A DNA stretch of 64,000 nucleotides. Origin: Hydractinia symbiolongicarpus (Eukaryota; Cnidaria; Hydrozoa; Anthoathecata; Hydractiniidae). Both the position numbers and the translations under genes were made by a program. This document shows positions 1 through 10,500 of the stretch, one piece after another. The stretch is from contig NC_079877.1 of NCBI RefSeq assembly GCF_029227915.1, positions 35,739,851-35,803,850 of the forward strand, given 5' to 3'. Position 1 is the first letter of the stretch, and each line of letters starts with the position of its first letter. The notes under the pieces were generated by a model. That model was not told the DNA's origin and made no database searches. It worked only from the letters and a program-made list of their open reading frames with translations.

Positions 1-215
1 TTTTGACTATACTGGCCGAGTCCGGGGTTTACGGGAAATGGCGGGTTTTTGTTTGCCGGCGATTAAACTTCTTTTATGCAGCGTCTCGTCAAAAATGAAA
101 ACATTTTTGAAAACTGCAAGTCTCTTGCGTTTTAGTGGTGAAAAGACAATTTATAAAATCGTTTTGGAAATGAGTTTACACCCCGGGTACTTTCTTTGTG
201 TACTCTTGACTATAC

Positions 216-226
216 GGTTCGAGTCC
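216..226 (+). promoter_or_regulatory. RNA polymerase III B-box-like motif in a variant monomer
   Basis: The variant monomer reads GGTTCGAGTCC where most read GGGCCGAGTCC. This matches the B-box consensus GGTTCGANNCC exactly. Further copies lie at 3790-3800, 4398-4408, 5815-5825 and 7233-7243, and a GATTCGAGTCC form lies near 5004 and 6421. I see no convincing A box (TRGCNNARNNGG) 30-60 bp upstream and no tRNA fold. A T run (GGGTTTTCG) follows about 25 bp downstream. The match may be chance from a two-base change. Confidence 0.2.
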
Positions 227-492
227 GGGATTTACGGGAAATCGCGGGTTTTCGTTTGCCGGCGATTAAACTTCTTTTATTCAGCGTCTCATCAAAAATG
301 AAAACATTTTTGAAAACTACAAGTCTCATGCGTTTTAGTGGTGAAAAGATAATTTAAAAAATCGTTTTGGAAATGAGTTTACACCCCGGGCACTTTCTTT
401 GTATACATTCGACTATACAGGCCAAGCCCGGGATTTACGGGAAATCGCGGGTTTTCGTTTGCCAGCGATTATACCTCTTTCATTAAGCGTCC

Positions 493-656
493 CATCAAAA
501 ATGAAAACATTTTTGAAAACTACAAGTCTCATGCGTTGTAGTGGTGAAAAAACAATTTAAAAAATCGTTCGGAAAATGAGTTTACTCCCTGGGTACTTTC
601 TCTGTATACTTTTGACTATACGGGCCGAGTCCGGCGTTTACGGGAAATGGTGGTCT
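493..656 (+). repeat. Truncated 164-bp monomer, copy 1
   Basis: Distance between successive CATCAAAA landmarks is 164 instead of 203. The stretch from CGGGTTTTCG through TTATTCAGC (41 bases in a normal monomer) is replaced by TG, so AAATGG runs almost directly into GTCTCATC at about 647-655. This removes the GCCGGC site and the fourth GGG run. Confidence 0.88.
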
Positions 657-986
657 CATCAAAAATGAAAACATTTTTGAAAACTACAAGTCTCATGCGT
701 TTTAGTGGTGAAAAATAATTTAAAAATCGTTCGGGAAATAAGTTTACTCCCTGGGTACTTTCTTTGTATACTTTTGACTATACGGGCCGAGTCCGGGATT
801 TACGGGAAATCGCGGATTTTCGTTTGAGGGCGATTAAACTTCTTTTATTCAGTGTCTCATCAAAAATGAAAACATTTTTGAAAACTACAAGTCTCATGCG
901 TTGTAGTGGTGATAAAATAATTTAAAAAATCGTTCGGAAGATGAGTTTACTCCCTGGGTACTTTCTTTGTATACTTTTGACTATAC

Positions 987-1019
987 GGGCCGAGTCCGGG
1001 GTTTACGGGAAATGGCGGG
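987..1019 (+). other. Potential G-quadruplex motif (example copy)
   Basis: Runs of G lie at 987-989, 998-1001, 1007-1009 and 1017-1019, with loops of 8, 5 and 7 bases. The first loop is one base over the strict 1-7 rule. In the consensus monomer the loops are 8, 6 and 7. The CGGG starts are spaced 11, 9 and 10 bp, close to one helical turn. A-class monomers keep all four runs. C-class monomers (CGTGG instead of CGCGGG) keep three GGG runs and one GG. Folding is not shown, only sequence capacity. Confidence 0.5.
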
Positions 1020-1466
1020 TTTTCGTTTGCCGGCGATTAAACTTCTTTTATTCAGCGTCTCATCAAAATTGAAAACATTTTTGAAAACTACAAGTCTCAT
1101 GCGTTTTAGTGGTGAAAAGATAATTTAAAAAATCGTTTTGGAAATGAGTTTACACCCCGGGTACTTTCTTTGTATACATTCGACTATACAGGCCAAGCCC
1201 GGGATTTACGGGAAATCGCGGGTTTTCGTTTGCCAGCGATTATACCATTTTCATTAAGCGTCTCATCAAAAATGAAAACATTTCTGAAAACTACAAGTCT
1301 CATGCGTTGTAGTGGTGAAAAAATTATTTGAAAAATCGTTCGGAAAATGAGTTTACTCCCTGGGTACTTTCTTTGTATACTTTTGACTATACGGGCCGAG
1401 TCCGGGGTTTACGGGAAATCGCGGGATTTCGTTTGCCGGCGATTAAACCTCTTTCATTAAGCGTCC

Positions 1467-1630
1467 CATCAAAAATGAAAACATTTTTGAAAACTACAAG
1501 TCTCATGCGTTGTAGTGGTGAAAAAACAACTTAAAAAATCGTTCGGAAAATGAGTTTACTCCCTGGGTAATTTCTCTGTATACTTTTGACTATACGGGCC
1601 GAGTCCGGCGTTTACGGGAAATGGTGGTCT
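1467..1630 (+). repeat. Truncated 164-bp monomer, copy 2
   Basis: Carries exactly the same junction as the copy 974 bp upstream (GGTGGTCTCATC at 1623-1634), with the same flanking variants (GCGTCCCATC, TTCTCTGTATAC, TCCGGCGTTTAC). The deletion therefore happened once and was then copied with its neighbours. Confidence 0.88.
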
Positions 1631-1689
1631 CATCAAAAATGAAAACATTTTTGAAAACTACAAGTCTCATGCGTTTTAGTGGTGAGAAA

Positions 1690-3300
1690 AAATATTAAAA
1701 AATCGTTGGGGAAATGAGTTTACTGCCTGGGTACTTTCTTTGTATACATTCGACTATACCGGCCAAGCCAGGGATTTACGGGAAATCAGGGGATTTCGTT
1801 TGCCGGTGATTAAACCTCTTTCATTAAGCGTCTCATCAAAAATGAAAACATTTTTGAAAACTACAAGTCTCATGCGTTGTAGTGGTGAAAAAATAATTTA
1901 AAAAATCGTTCGGGAAACGAGTTTACTCCCTTGGTACTCTCTTTGTATACTTTTGACTATACAGGCCAAGCCCGGGATTTACGGGAAATCGCGGGTTTTC
2001 GTTTGCCGGCGATTAAACTTCTTTTATTCAGCGTCTTATCAAAAATGAAAAAATTTTTGAAAACTACAAGTCTCATGCGTTTTAGTGGTGAAAAAAAATA
2101 TTAAAAAATCGTTGGGGAAATGAGTTTACTGCATGGGTACTTTCTTTGCATACATTCCACTATACCGGCCAAGCCCAGGATTTACGGGAAATCAGGGGAT
2201 TTCGTTTGCCGGTGATTAAACCTCTTTCATTAAGCGTCTCATCAAAAATGAAAACATTTTTGAAAACTACAAGTCTCATGCGTTGTAGTGGTGAAAAAAT
2301 AATTTAAAAAATCGTTCGGAAGATGAGTTTACTCCCTGGGTGCTTTCTTTGTATACTTTTGACTATACGGGCCGAGTCCGGGGTTTACGGGAAATGGCGG
2401 GTTTTCGTTTGCCGGCGATTAAACTTCTTTTATTCAGCCTCTCATCAAAAATGAAAACATTTTTGAAAACTACAAGTCTCATGCGTTTTAGTGGTGAAAA
2501 GATAATTTAAAAAATCGTTCGGGAAATGAGTTTACTGCCTGGGTACTTTCTTTGTATACATTCGACTATACGGGCCAAGCCCGGGATTTACGGGAAATCA
2601 GGGGATTTCGTTTGCCGGTGATTAAACCTCTTTCATTAAGCGTCTCATCAAAAATGAAAACATTTTTGAAAACTACAAGTCTCATGCGTTGTAGTGGTGA
2701 AAAAATAATTTAAAAAATCGTTCGGAAGATGAGTTTACTCCCTGGGTACTTTCTTTGTTTACTTTTGACTATACGGGCCGAGTCCGGGGTTTACGGGAAA
2801 TGGCGGGTTTTCGTTTGCCGGCGATTAAACTTCTTTTATTCAGCGTCTCATCAAAAATGAAAACATTTTTGAAAACTACAAGTCTCATGCGTTTTAGTGG
2901 TGAAAAAATAATTTAAAAAATCGTTCGGGAAATGAGTTTACTGCCTGGGTACTTTCTTTGTATACATTCGACAATACGGGCCAAGCCCAGGATTTGCGGA
3001 AAATCAGGGGATTTCGTTTGCCGGTGATTAAACCCCTTTCATTAAGCGTCTCATCAAAAATGAAAACATTTTTGAAAACTACAAGTCTCATGCGTTGTAG
3101 TGGTGAAAAAATAATTTAAAAAATCGTTCGGAAAATGAGTTTACTCCCTGGGTACTTTCTTTGTATACTTTTGACTATACGGGCCGAGTCCGGCGTTTAC
3201 GGGAAATCGCGAATTTTCGTTTGAGGGCGATTAAACTTCTTTTATTCAGTGTCTCATCAACAATGAAAACATTTTTGAAAACTACAAGTCTCATGCGTTG
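1690..3300 (+). repeat. Dimeric HOR, 406 bp, four units
   Basis: B-like monomers marked TACTGCCTGGG or TACTGCATGGG start at 1721, 2127, 2533 and 2939, exactly 406 bp apart. They alternate with A-class monomers marked CTCCCTTGG or CTCCCTGGG with ACTTTTGAC and CCGAGTCC. This is the simplest register in the window. Confidence 0.85.
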
Positions 3301-3929
3301 TAGTGGTGAAAAAATAATTTAAAAAATCGTTCGGAAGATGAGTTTACTCTCTGGTTACTTTCTTTGTCTACTTTTGACTATACGGGCCGAGTCCGGGATT
3401 TACGGGAAATCGCGGATTTTCGTTTGAGGGCGATTAAACTTCTTTCATTCAGCGTCCCATCAAAAATGAAAACATTTTTGAAAACTACAAGTCTCATGCG
3501 TTGTAGTGGTGAAAAAATAATTAAAAAAATCGTTCGGAAGATGAGTTTACTCCCTGGGTACTTTCTTCGCATACCTTTGACTATACGGGCCGAGTCCGGG
3601 GTTTACGGGAAATGGCGGGTTTTCGTTTGCCGGCGATTAAACTTCTTTTATGCAGCGTCTCGTCAAAAATGAAAACATTTTTGAAAACTGCAAGTCTCTA
3701 TCGTTTTAGTGGTGAAAAGACAATTTAAAAAATCGTTTTGAAAATGAGTTTACAACCCGGGTACTTTCTTTGTGCACTTTTGACTATACGGTTCGAGTCC
3801 GGGATTTACGGGAAATCGCGGGTTTTCGTTTGCCGGCGATTAAACTTCTTTTATTCAGCGTCTCATCAAAAATGAAAACATTTTTGAGAACTACAAGTCT
3901 CATGCGTTGTAGTGGTGAAAAAATTATTT

Positions 3930-6900
3930 AAAAATCGTTCGGGAGATAAGTTTACTCCCTGGGTACTTTCTTTGTCTACTTTTGACTATACGGGCCGAGT
4001 CCGGGATTTACGGGAAATCGCGGATTTTCGTTTGAGGGCGATTAAACTTCTTTTATTCAGCGTCCCATCAAAAATGAAAACATTTTTGAAAACTCCAAGT
4101 CTCATGCGTTGTAGTGGTGAAAAAATAATTTAAAAAATCGTTTGGAAGATGAGTTTACTCCCTGGGTACTTTCTTTGTATACCTTTGACTATACGGGCTG
4201 AGTCCGGGGTTTACGGGAAATGGCGGGTTTTCGTTTGCCGGCGATTAAACTTCTTTTACGCAGCGTCTCGTCAAAAATGAAAACATTTTTGAAAACTGCA
4301 AGTCTCTTGCGTTTTAGTGGTGAAAAGACAATTTAAAAAATCGTTTTGGAAATGAGTTTACACCCCGGGTTCTTTCTTTGTGTACTTTTGACTATACGGT
4401 TCGAGTCCGGGATTTACGGGAAATCGCGGGTTTTCGTTTGCCGGCGATTAAACTTCTTTTATTCAGCGTCTCATCAAAAATGAAAACATTTTTGAGAACT
4501 ACAAGTCTCATGCGTTTTAGTGGTGAAAAAGAAATTTAAAAATCGTTCGGGAAATAAGTTTACTCCCTGGGTACTTTCTTTGTATACTTTTGACTATACG
4601 GGCGGAGTCCGGGGTTTACGGGAAATCGCAGTATTTCCTTTGCCGGAAATTAAACTTTTTTCATTAAGCGTCTCATCAAAAATGAAAACATTTTTCAAAA
4701 CTACAAGTCTCATGCGTTTTAGTGGTGAAAAATTAATTTAAAAATCGTTCGGGAAATAAGTTTAATCCCTGGGTACTTTCTTTGTACACTTTTGACTATA
4801 CGGGCCGAGTCCGGGATTTACGGGAAATGGCGGGTTTTCGTTTGCCGGCGATTAAACTTCTTTTATGCAGCGTCTCATCAAAAATGAAAACATTTTTGAA
4901 AACTACAACTGTCATGCGTTTTAGTGGTTAAAAAATAATTTAAAAAATCGTTTTGGAAATGAGTTTACACCCCGGGTACTTTCTTTGTATACTTTTGACT
5001 ATACGATTCGAGTCCGGGATTTGCGGGAAATCGCGGGTTTTCGTTTGCCGGCGATTAAACTTCTTTTATTCAGCGTCTCATCAAAAATGAAAACATTTTT
5101 GAGAACTACAAGTCTCATGCGTTGTAGTGGTGAAAAGACAATTTAAAAAATCGTTCGGAAAATGAGTTTACTCCCTGGGTACTTTCTTTGTATACTTTTG
5201 ACTATACGGGCGGAGTCCGGGGTTTACGGGAAATCGCGGGATTTCCTTTGCCGGCAATTAAACCTCTTTCATTAAGCGTCTCATCGAAAATGAAAACATT
5301 TTTGAAAACTACAAGTCTCATGCGTTTTAGTGGTGAAAAAAAAATTTAAAAATCGTTCGGGAAATAAGTTTACTCCCTGGGTACTTTCTTTGTATACTTT
5401 TGACTATACGGGCCGAGTCCGGGATTTACGGGAAATCGCGGATTTTCGTTTGAGGGCGATTAAACTTCTTTTATTCAGCGTCCCATCAAGATGAAAACAT
5501 TTTTGAAAACTACAAGTCTCATGCGTTGTAGTGGTGAAAAAATAATATAAAAAATCGTTCGGAAGATGAGTTTACTCCCTGGGTACTTTCTTTGTATACC
5601 TTTGACTATACGGGCCGAGTCCGGGGTTTACGGGAAATGGCGGGTTTTCGTTTGCCGGCGATTAAACTTCTTTTATGCAGCGTCTCGTCAAAAATGAAAA
5701 CATTTTTGAAAACTGCAAGTCTCTTGCGTTTTAGTGGTGAAAAGACAATTTAAAAAATCGTTTTGGAAATGAGTTTACACCCCGGGTACTTTCTTTGTGT
5801 ACTTTTGACTATACGGTTCGAGTCCGGGATTTACGGGAAATCGCGGGTTTTCGTTTGCCGGCGATTAGACTTCTTTTATTCAGCGTCTCATCAAAAATGA
5901 AAACATTTTTGAGAACTACAAGTCTCATGCGTTTTAGTGGTGAAAAAGAAATTTAAAAATCGTTCGGGAAATAAGTTTACTCCCTGGGTACTTTCTTTGT
6001 ATACTTTTGACTATACGGGCGGAGTCCGGGGTTTACGGGAAATCGCAGTATTTCCTTTGCCGGAAATTAAACTTTTTTCATTAAGCGTCTCATCAAAAAT
6101 GAAAACATTTTTCAAAACTACAAGTCTCATGCGTTTTAGTGGTGAAAAATTAATTTAAAAATCGTTCGGGAAATAAGTTTAATCCCTGGGTACTTTCTTT
6201 GTACACTTTTGACTATACGGGCCGAGTCCGGGATTTACGGGAAATGGCGGGTTTTCGTTTGCCGGCGATTAAACTTCTTTTATGCAGCGTCTTATCAAAA
6301 ATGAAAACATTTTTGAAAACTACAACTCTCATGCGTTTTAGTGGTTAAAAAATAATTTAAAAAATCGTTTTGGAAATGAGTTTACACCCCGGGTACTTTC
6401 TTTGTATACTTTTGACTATACGATTCGAGTCCGGGATTTGCGGGAAATCGCGGGTTTTCGTTTGCCGGCGATTAAACTTCTTTTATTCAGCGTCTCATCA
6501 AAAATGAAAACATTTTTGAGAACTACAAGTCTCATGCGTTGTAGTGGTGAAAAAATTATTTAAAAAATCGTTCGGAAAATGAGTTTACTCCCTGTGTACT
6601 TTCTTTGTATACTTTTGACTATACGGGCGGAGTCCGGGGTTTACGGGAAATCGCGGGATTTCCTTTGCCGGCAATTAAACCTCTTTCATTAAGCGTCTCA
6701 TCGAAAATGAAAACATTTTTGAAAACTACAAGTCTCATGCGTTTTAGTTGTGAAAAAAAAATTTAAAAATCGTTCGGGAAATAAGTTTACTCCCTGGGTA
6801 CTTTCTTTGTATACTTTTGACTATACGGGCCGAGTCCGGGATTTACGGGAAATCGCGGATTTTCGTTTGAGGGCGATTAAACTTCTTTTATTCAGCGTCC

Positions 6901-7400
6901 CATCAAAAATGAAAACATTTTTGAAAACTACAAGTCTCATGCGTTGTAGTGGTGAAAAAATAATTTAAAAATTCGTTCGGAAGATGAGTTTACTCCCTGG
7001 GTACTTTCTTTGTATACTTTTGACTATACGGGCCGAGTCCGGGGTTTACGGGAAATGGCGGGTTTTCGTTTCCCGGCGATTAAACTTCTTTTATGCAGCG
7101 TCTCATCAAAAATGAAAACATTTTTGAAAACTACAAGTCTCATGCGTTTTAGTGGTAAAAAGACAATTTAAAAAATCGTTTTGGAAATGAGTTTACACCC
7201 CGGGTACTTTCTTTGTATACTTTTGACTATACGGTTCGAGTCCGGGATTTACGGGAAATCGCGGGTTTTCGTTTGCCGGCGATTAAACTTCTTTTATTCA
7301 GCGTCTCATCAAAAATGAAAACATTTTTGAAAACTACAAGTCTCATGCGTTTTAGTGGTGAAAAAATAATTTAAAAATCGTTCGGGAAATAAGTTTAATC
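3930..7400 (+). repeat. 7-mer HOR, 1,417-1,418 bp, about 2.4 tandem copies
   Basis: Units run about 3930-5346, 5347-6763 and 6764-7400 (partial). Anchors: GAAATTTAAAAATCG at 4531 and 5948; GGAAATAAGTTTACTCCC at 5360 and 6777; GGAAGATGAG at 4144 and 5561. Marker variants include TTTGAGGGCG, GCAGTATTTCC and the GGTTCGAGTCC and GATTCGAGTCC forms. Copies 1 and 2 differ by few substitutions and a 1-bp loss in CATCAAGATG near 5487. The third copy diverges after about 7400. Confidence 0.88.
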
Positions 7401-7569
7401 CCTGGGTACTTTCTTTGTATACTTTTGACTATATGGGCTGAGTCCGGGATTTACGGGAAATTGCGGATTTTCGTTTGAGGGCGATTAAACTTCTTTTATT
7501 CAGCGTCCCATCAAAAATGAAAACATTTTTGAAAACTACAAGTCTCATGCGTTTTAGTGGTGAAAAAAA

Positions 7570-10500
7570 AATTTAAAAAATCGTTCGGGAAATGAGTTTA
7601 CACCCTGGGTACTTTCTTTGTATACATTCGACTATACGGGCCAAGCCTGGATTTACATGAAATCGCGGGTTTTCGTTTGCCGGCGATTAAACGTCTTTCA
7701 TTAAGCGTCTCATCAAAAATGAAAACATTTTTGAAAGCTACAAGTCTCAAGCGTTTTAGTGGTGAAAAAATAATTTCAAAAATCGTTCTGGAAATGAGTT
7801 TACTCACAGGGTACTTTCTTTGTATACATTCGACTATACGGGCAAAGTCCGGGATTTACGGGAAATCGCGGGTTTTCGTGTGCCGACGATTAAACTTCTT
7901 TTATTCAGCGTCCCATCAAAAATGAAAACATTTTTAAAAACTACAAGTCTCATGCGTTTTAGTGGTGAAAAAATAAAATAAAAAATCGTTCGGGAAATGA
8001 GTTTACTCCCTGGGTACTTTCTTCGTATACTTTTGACTATACGGGACGAGTCCGGGGTTTACGGGAAATGGCGGGTTTTCGTTTGCCGGCGATTAAACTT
8101 CTTTTATTCAGCGTCTCATCAAAAATGAAAACATTTTTGAAAACTACAAGTCTCATGCGTTTTTGTGGTGAAAAAATAATATAAAAAATCGTTCGGGAAA
8201 TGAGTTTACTCCCTGGGTACTTTCTTCGTATACTTTTGACTATACGGGCCGAGTCCCGGGTTTACGGGAAATGGCGGGTTTTCGTTTGCCGGCGATTAAA
8301 CTTCTTTTATTCAGCGTCTCATCAAAAATAAAAACATTTTTGAAAACTACAAGTCTCATGCGTTTTAGTGGTGAAAAGATAGTTTAAAAAATCGTTTTGG
8401 AAATGAGTTTACTCACAGGGTACTTTCTTTGTATACATTCGACTATACGGGCCAAGCCTGGGATTTACAGGAAATCGCGGGTTTTCGTTTGCCGGCTATT
8501 AAACCACATTCATTAAGCGTCTCATCAAAAATGAAAACATTTCTGAAAACTACAAGTCTCATGGGCTTTAGTGGTGAAATAATAATTTAAAAAATCGTTC
8601 GGGAAATGAGTTTACACCCTGGGTACTTTTTTTGTATACATTCGACTATATGGGCCAAGCCCGGGATTTACGTGAAATCGCGTGTTTTCGTTTGCCGGCG
8701 ATTAAACCTCTTTCATTAAGCGTCTCATCAAAAATGAAAACATTTTTGAAAACTACAAGTCTCGTGCGTTTTAGTGGTGAAAAAAAATATTAAAAAATCG
8801 TTCGGGAAATGAGTTTACACCCTGGGTACTTTCTTTGTATACATTCGACTATACGGGCCAAGCCCGGGATTTACGTGAAATCGCGGGTTTTCGTTTGCCG
8901 GCGATTAAACCTCTTTCATTAAGCGTCTCATCAAAAATGAAAACATTTTTGAAAGCTACAAGTCTCATGCGTTTTAGTGGTGAAAAAATAATTTAAAAAA
9001 TCGTTCGGGAAATGAGTTTACTTTCTGGGTACTTTCTTTGTATACTTTTGACTATACGGGCCCAGTCCGGGATTTACGGGAAATCGCGGGTTTTCGTGTG
9101 CCGGCGATTAAACTTCTTTTATTCAACGTCTCATCAAAAATAAAAACATTTTTGAAAACTACAAGTCTCATGCGTTTTAGTGGTGAAAAAATAAAATAAA
9201 AAATCGTTCGGGAAATGAGTTTACTCCCTGGGTACTTTCTTCGTATACTTTTGACTATACGGGACGAGTCCGGGGTTTACGGGAAATGGCGGGTTTTCGT
9301 TTGCCGGCGATTAAACTTCTTTTATTCAGCGTCTCATCAAAAATGAAAACATTTTTGAAAACTACAAGTCTCATGCGTTTTAGTGGTGAAAAAATAATAT
9401 AAAAAATCGTTCGGGAAATGAGTTTACTCCCTGGGTACTTTCTTTGTATACTTTTGACTATACGGGCCGAGTCCCGGGTTTACGGGAAATGGCGGGTTTT
9501 CGTTTGCCGGCGATTAAACTTCTTTTATTCAGCGTCTCATCAAAAATGAAAACATTTTTGAAAACTACAAGTCTCATGCGTTTTAGTGGTGAAAAGATAG
9601 TTTAAAAAATCGTTTTGGAAATGAGTTTACTCACAGGGTACTTTCTTTGTATACATTCGACTATACGGGCCAAGCCTGGATTTACATGAAATCGCGGGTT
9701 TTCGTTTGCCGGCGATTAAACGTCTTTCATTAAGCGTCTCATCAAAAATGAAAACATTTTTGAAAGCTACAAGTCTCAAGCGTTTTAGTGGTGAAAAAAT
9801 AATTTCAAAAATCGTTCTGGAAATGAGTTTACTCACAGGGTACTTTCTTTGTATACATTCGACTATACGGGCAAAGTCCGGGATTTACGGGAAATCGCGG
9901 GTTTTCGTGTGCCGACGATTAAACTTCTTTTATTCAGCGTCCCATCAAAAATGAAAACATTTTTAAAAACTACAAGTCTCATGCGTTTTAGTGGTGAAAA
10001 AATAAAATAAAAAATCGTTCGGGAAATGAGTTTACTCCCTGGGTACTTTCTTCGTATACTTTTGACTATACGGGACGAGTCCGGGGTTTACGGGAAATGG
10101 CGGGTTTTCGTTTGCCGGCGATTAAACTTCTTTTATTCAGCGTCTCATCAAAAATGAAAACATTTTTGAAAACTACAAGTCTCATGCGTTTTTGTGGTGA
10201 AAAAATAATATAAAAAATCGTTCGGGAAATGAGTTTACTCCCTGGGTACTTTCTTCGTATACTTTTGACTATACGGGCCGAGTCCCGGGTTTACGGGAAA
10301 TGGCGGGTTTTCGTTTGCCGGCGATTAAACTTCTTTTATTCAGCGTCTCATCAAAAATAAAAACATTTTTGAAAACTACAAGTCTCATGCGTTTTAGTGG
10401 TGAAAAGATAGTTTAAAAAATCGTTTTGGAAATGAGTTTACTCACAGGGTACTTTCTTTGTATACATTCGACTATACGGGCCAAGCCTGGGATTTACAGG

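Larger units (their letters stand above)
1..1690 (+). repeat. A/B-class monomers with two 164-bp truncated copies
   Basis: Mostly A-class monomers with single B-class copies. It contains the two deleted monomers listed separately. The first 350 bases share the GCAGCGTCTCGTC and TGCAAGTCTCTTGCG variants with 3.6, 4.2 and 5.6 kb, linking this edge to the 7-mer block. No clean HOR register was found. Confidence 0.8.

Noticed and set aside
216-290. tRNA gene around the GGTTCGAGTCC motif
   Set aside because: No A box or D-arm upstream, no acceptor stem pairing and no anticodon arm could be found.
2894-3091. Minus-strand 65-69 codon open frames (MRLVVFKNVFIFDETLN type)
   Set aside because: Complement of the same monomer, one per repeat, stopping in the A/T-rich segment; no coding signal beyond absence of stops.
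8843-8858. True CENP-B box
   Set aside because: Spacer between TTCG and A is three bases, not four; kept only as a CENP-B-like motif.
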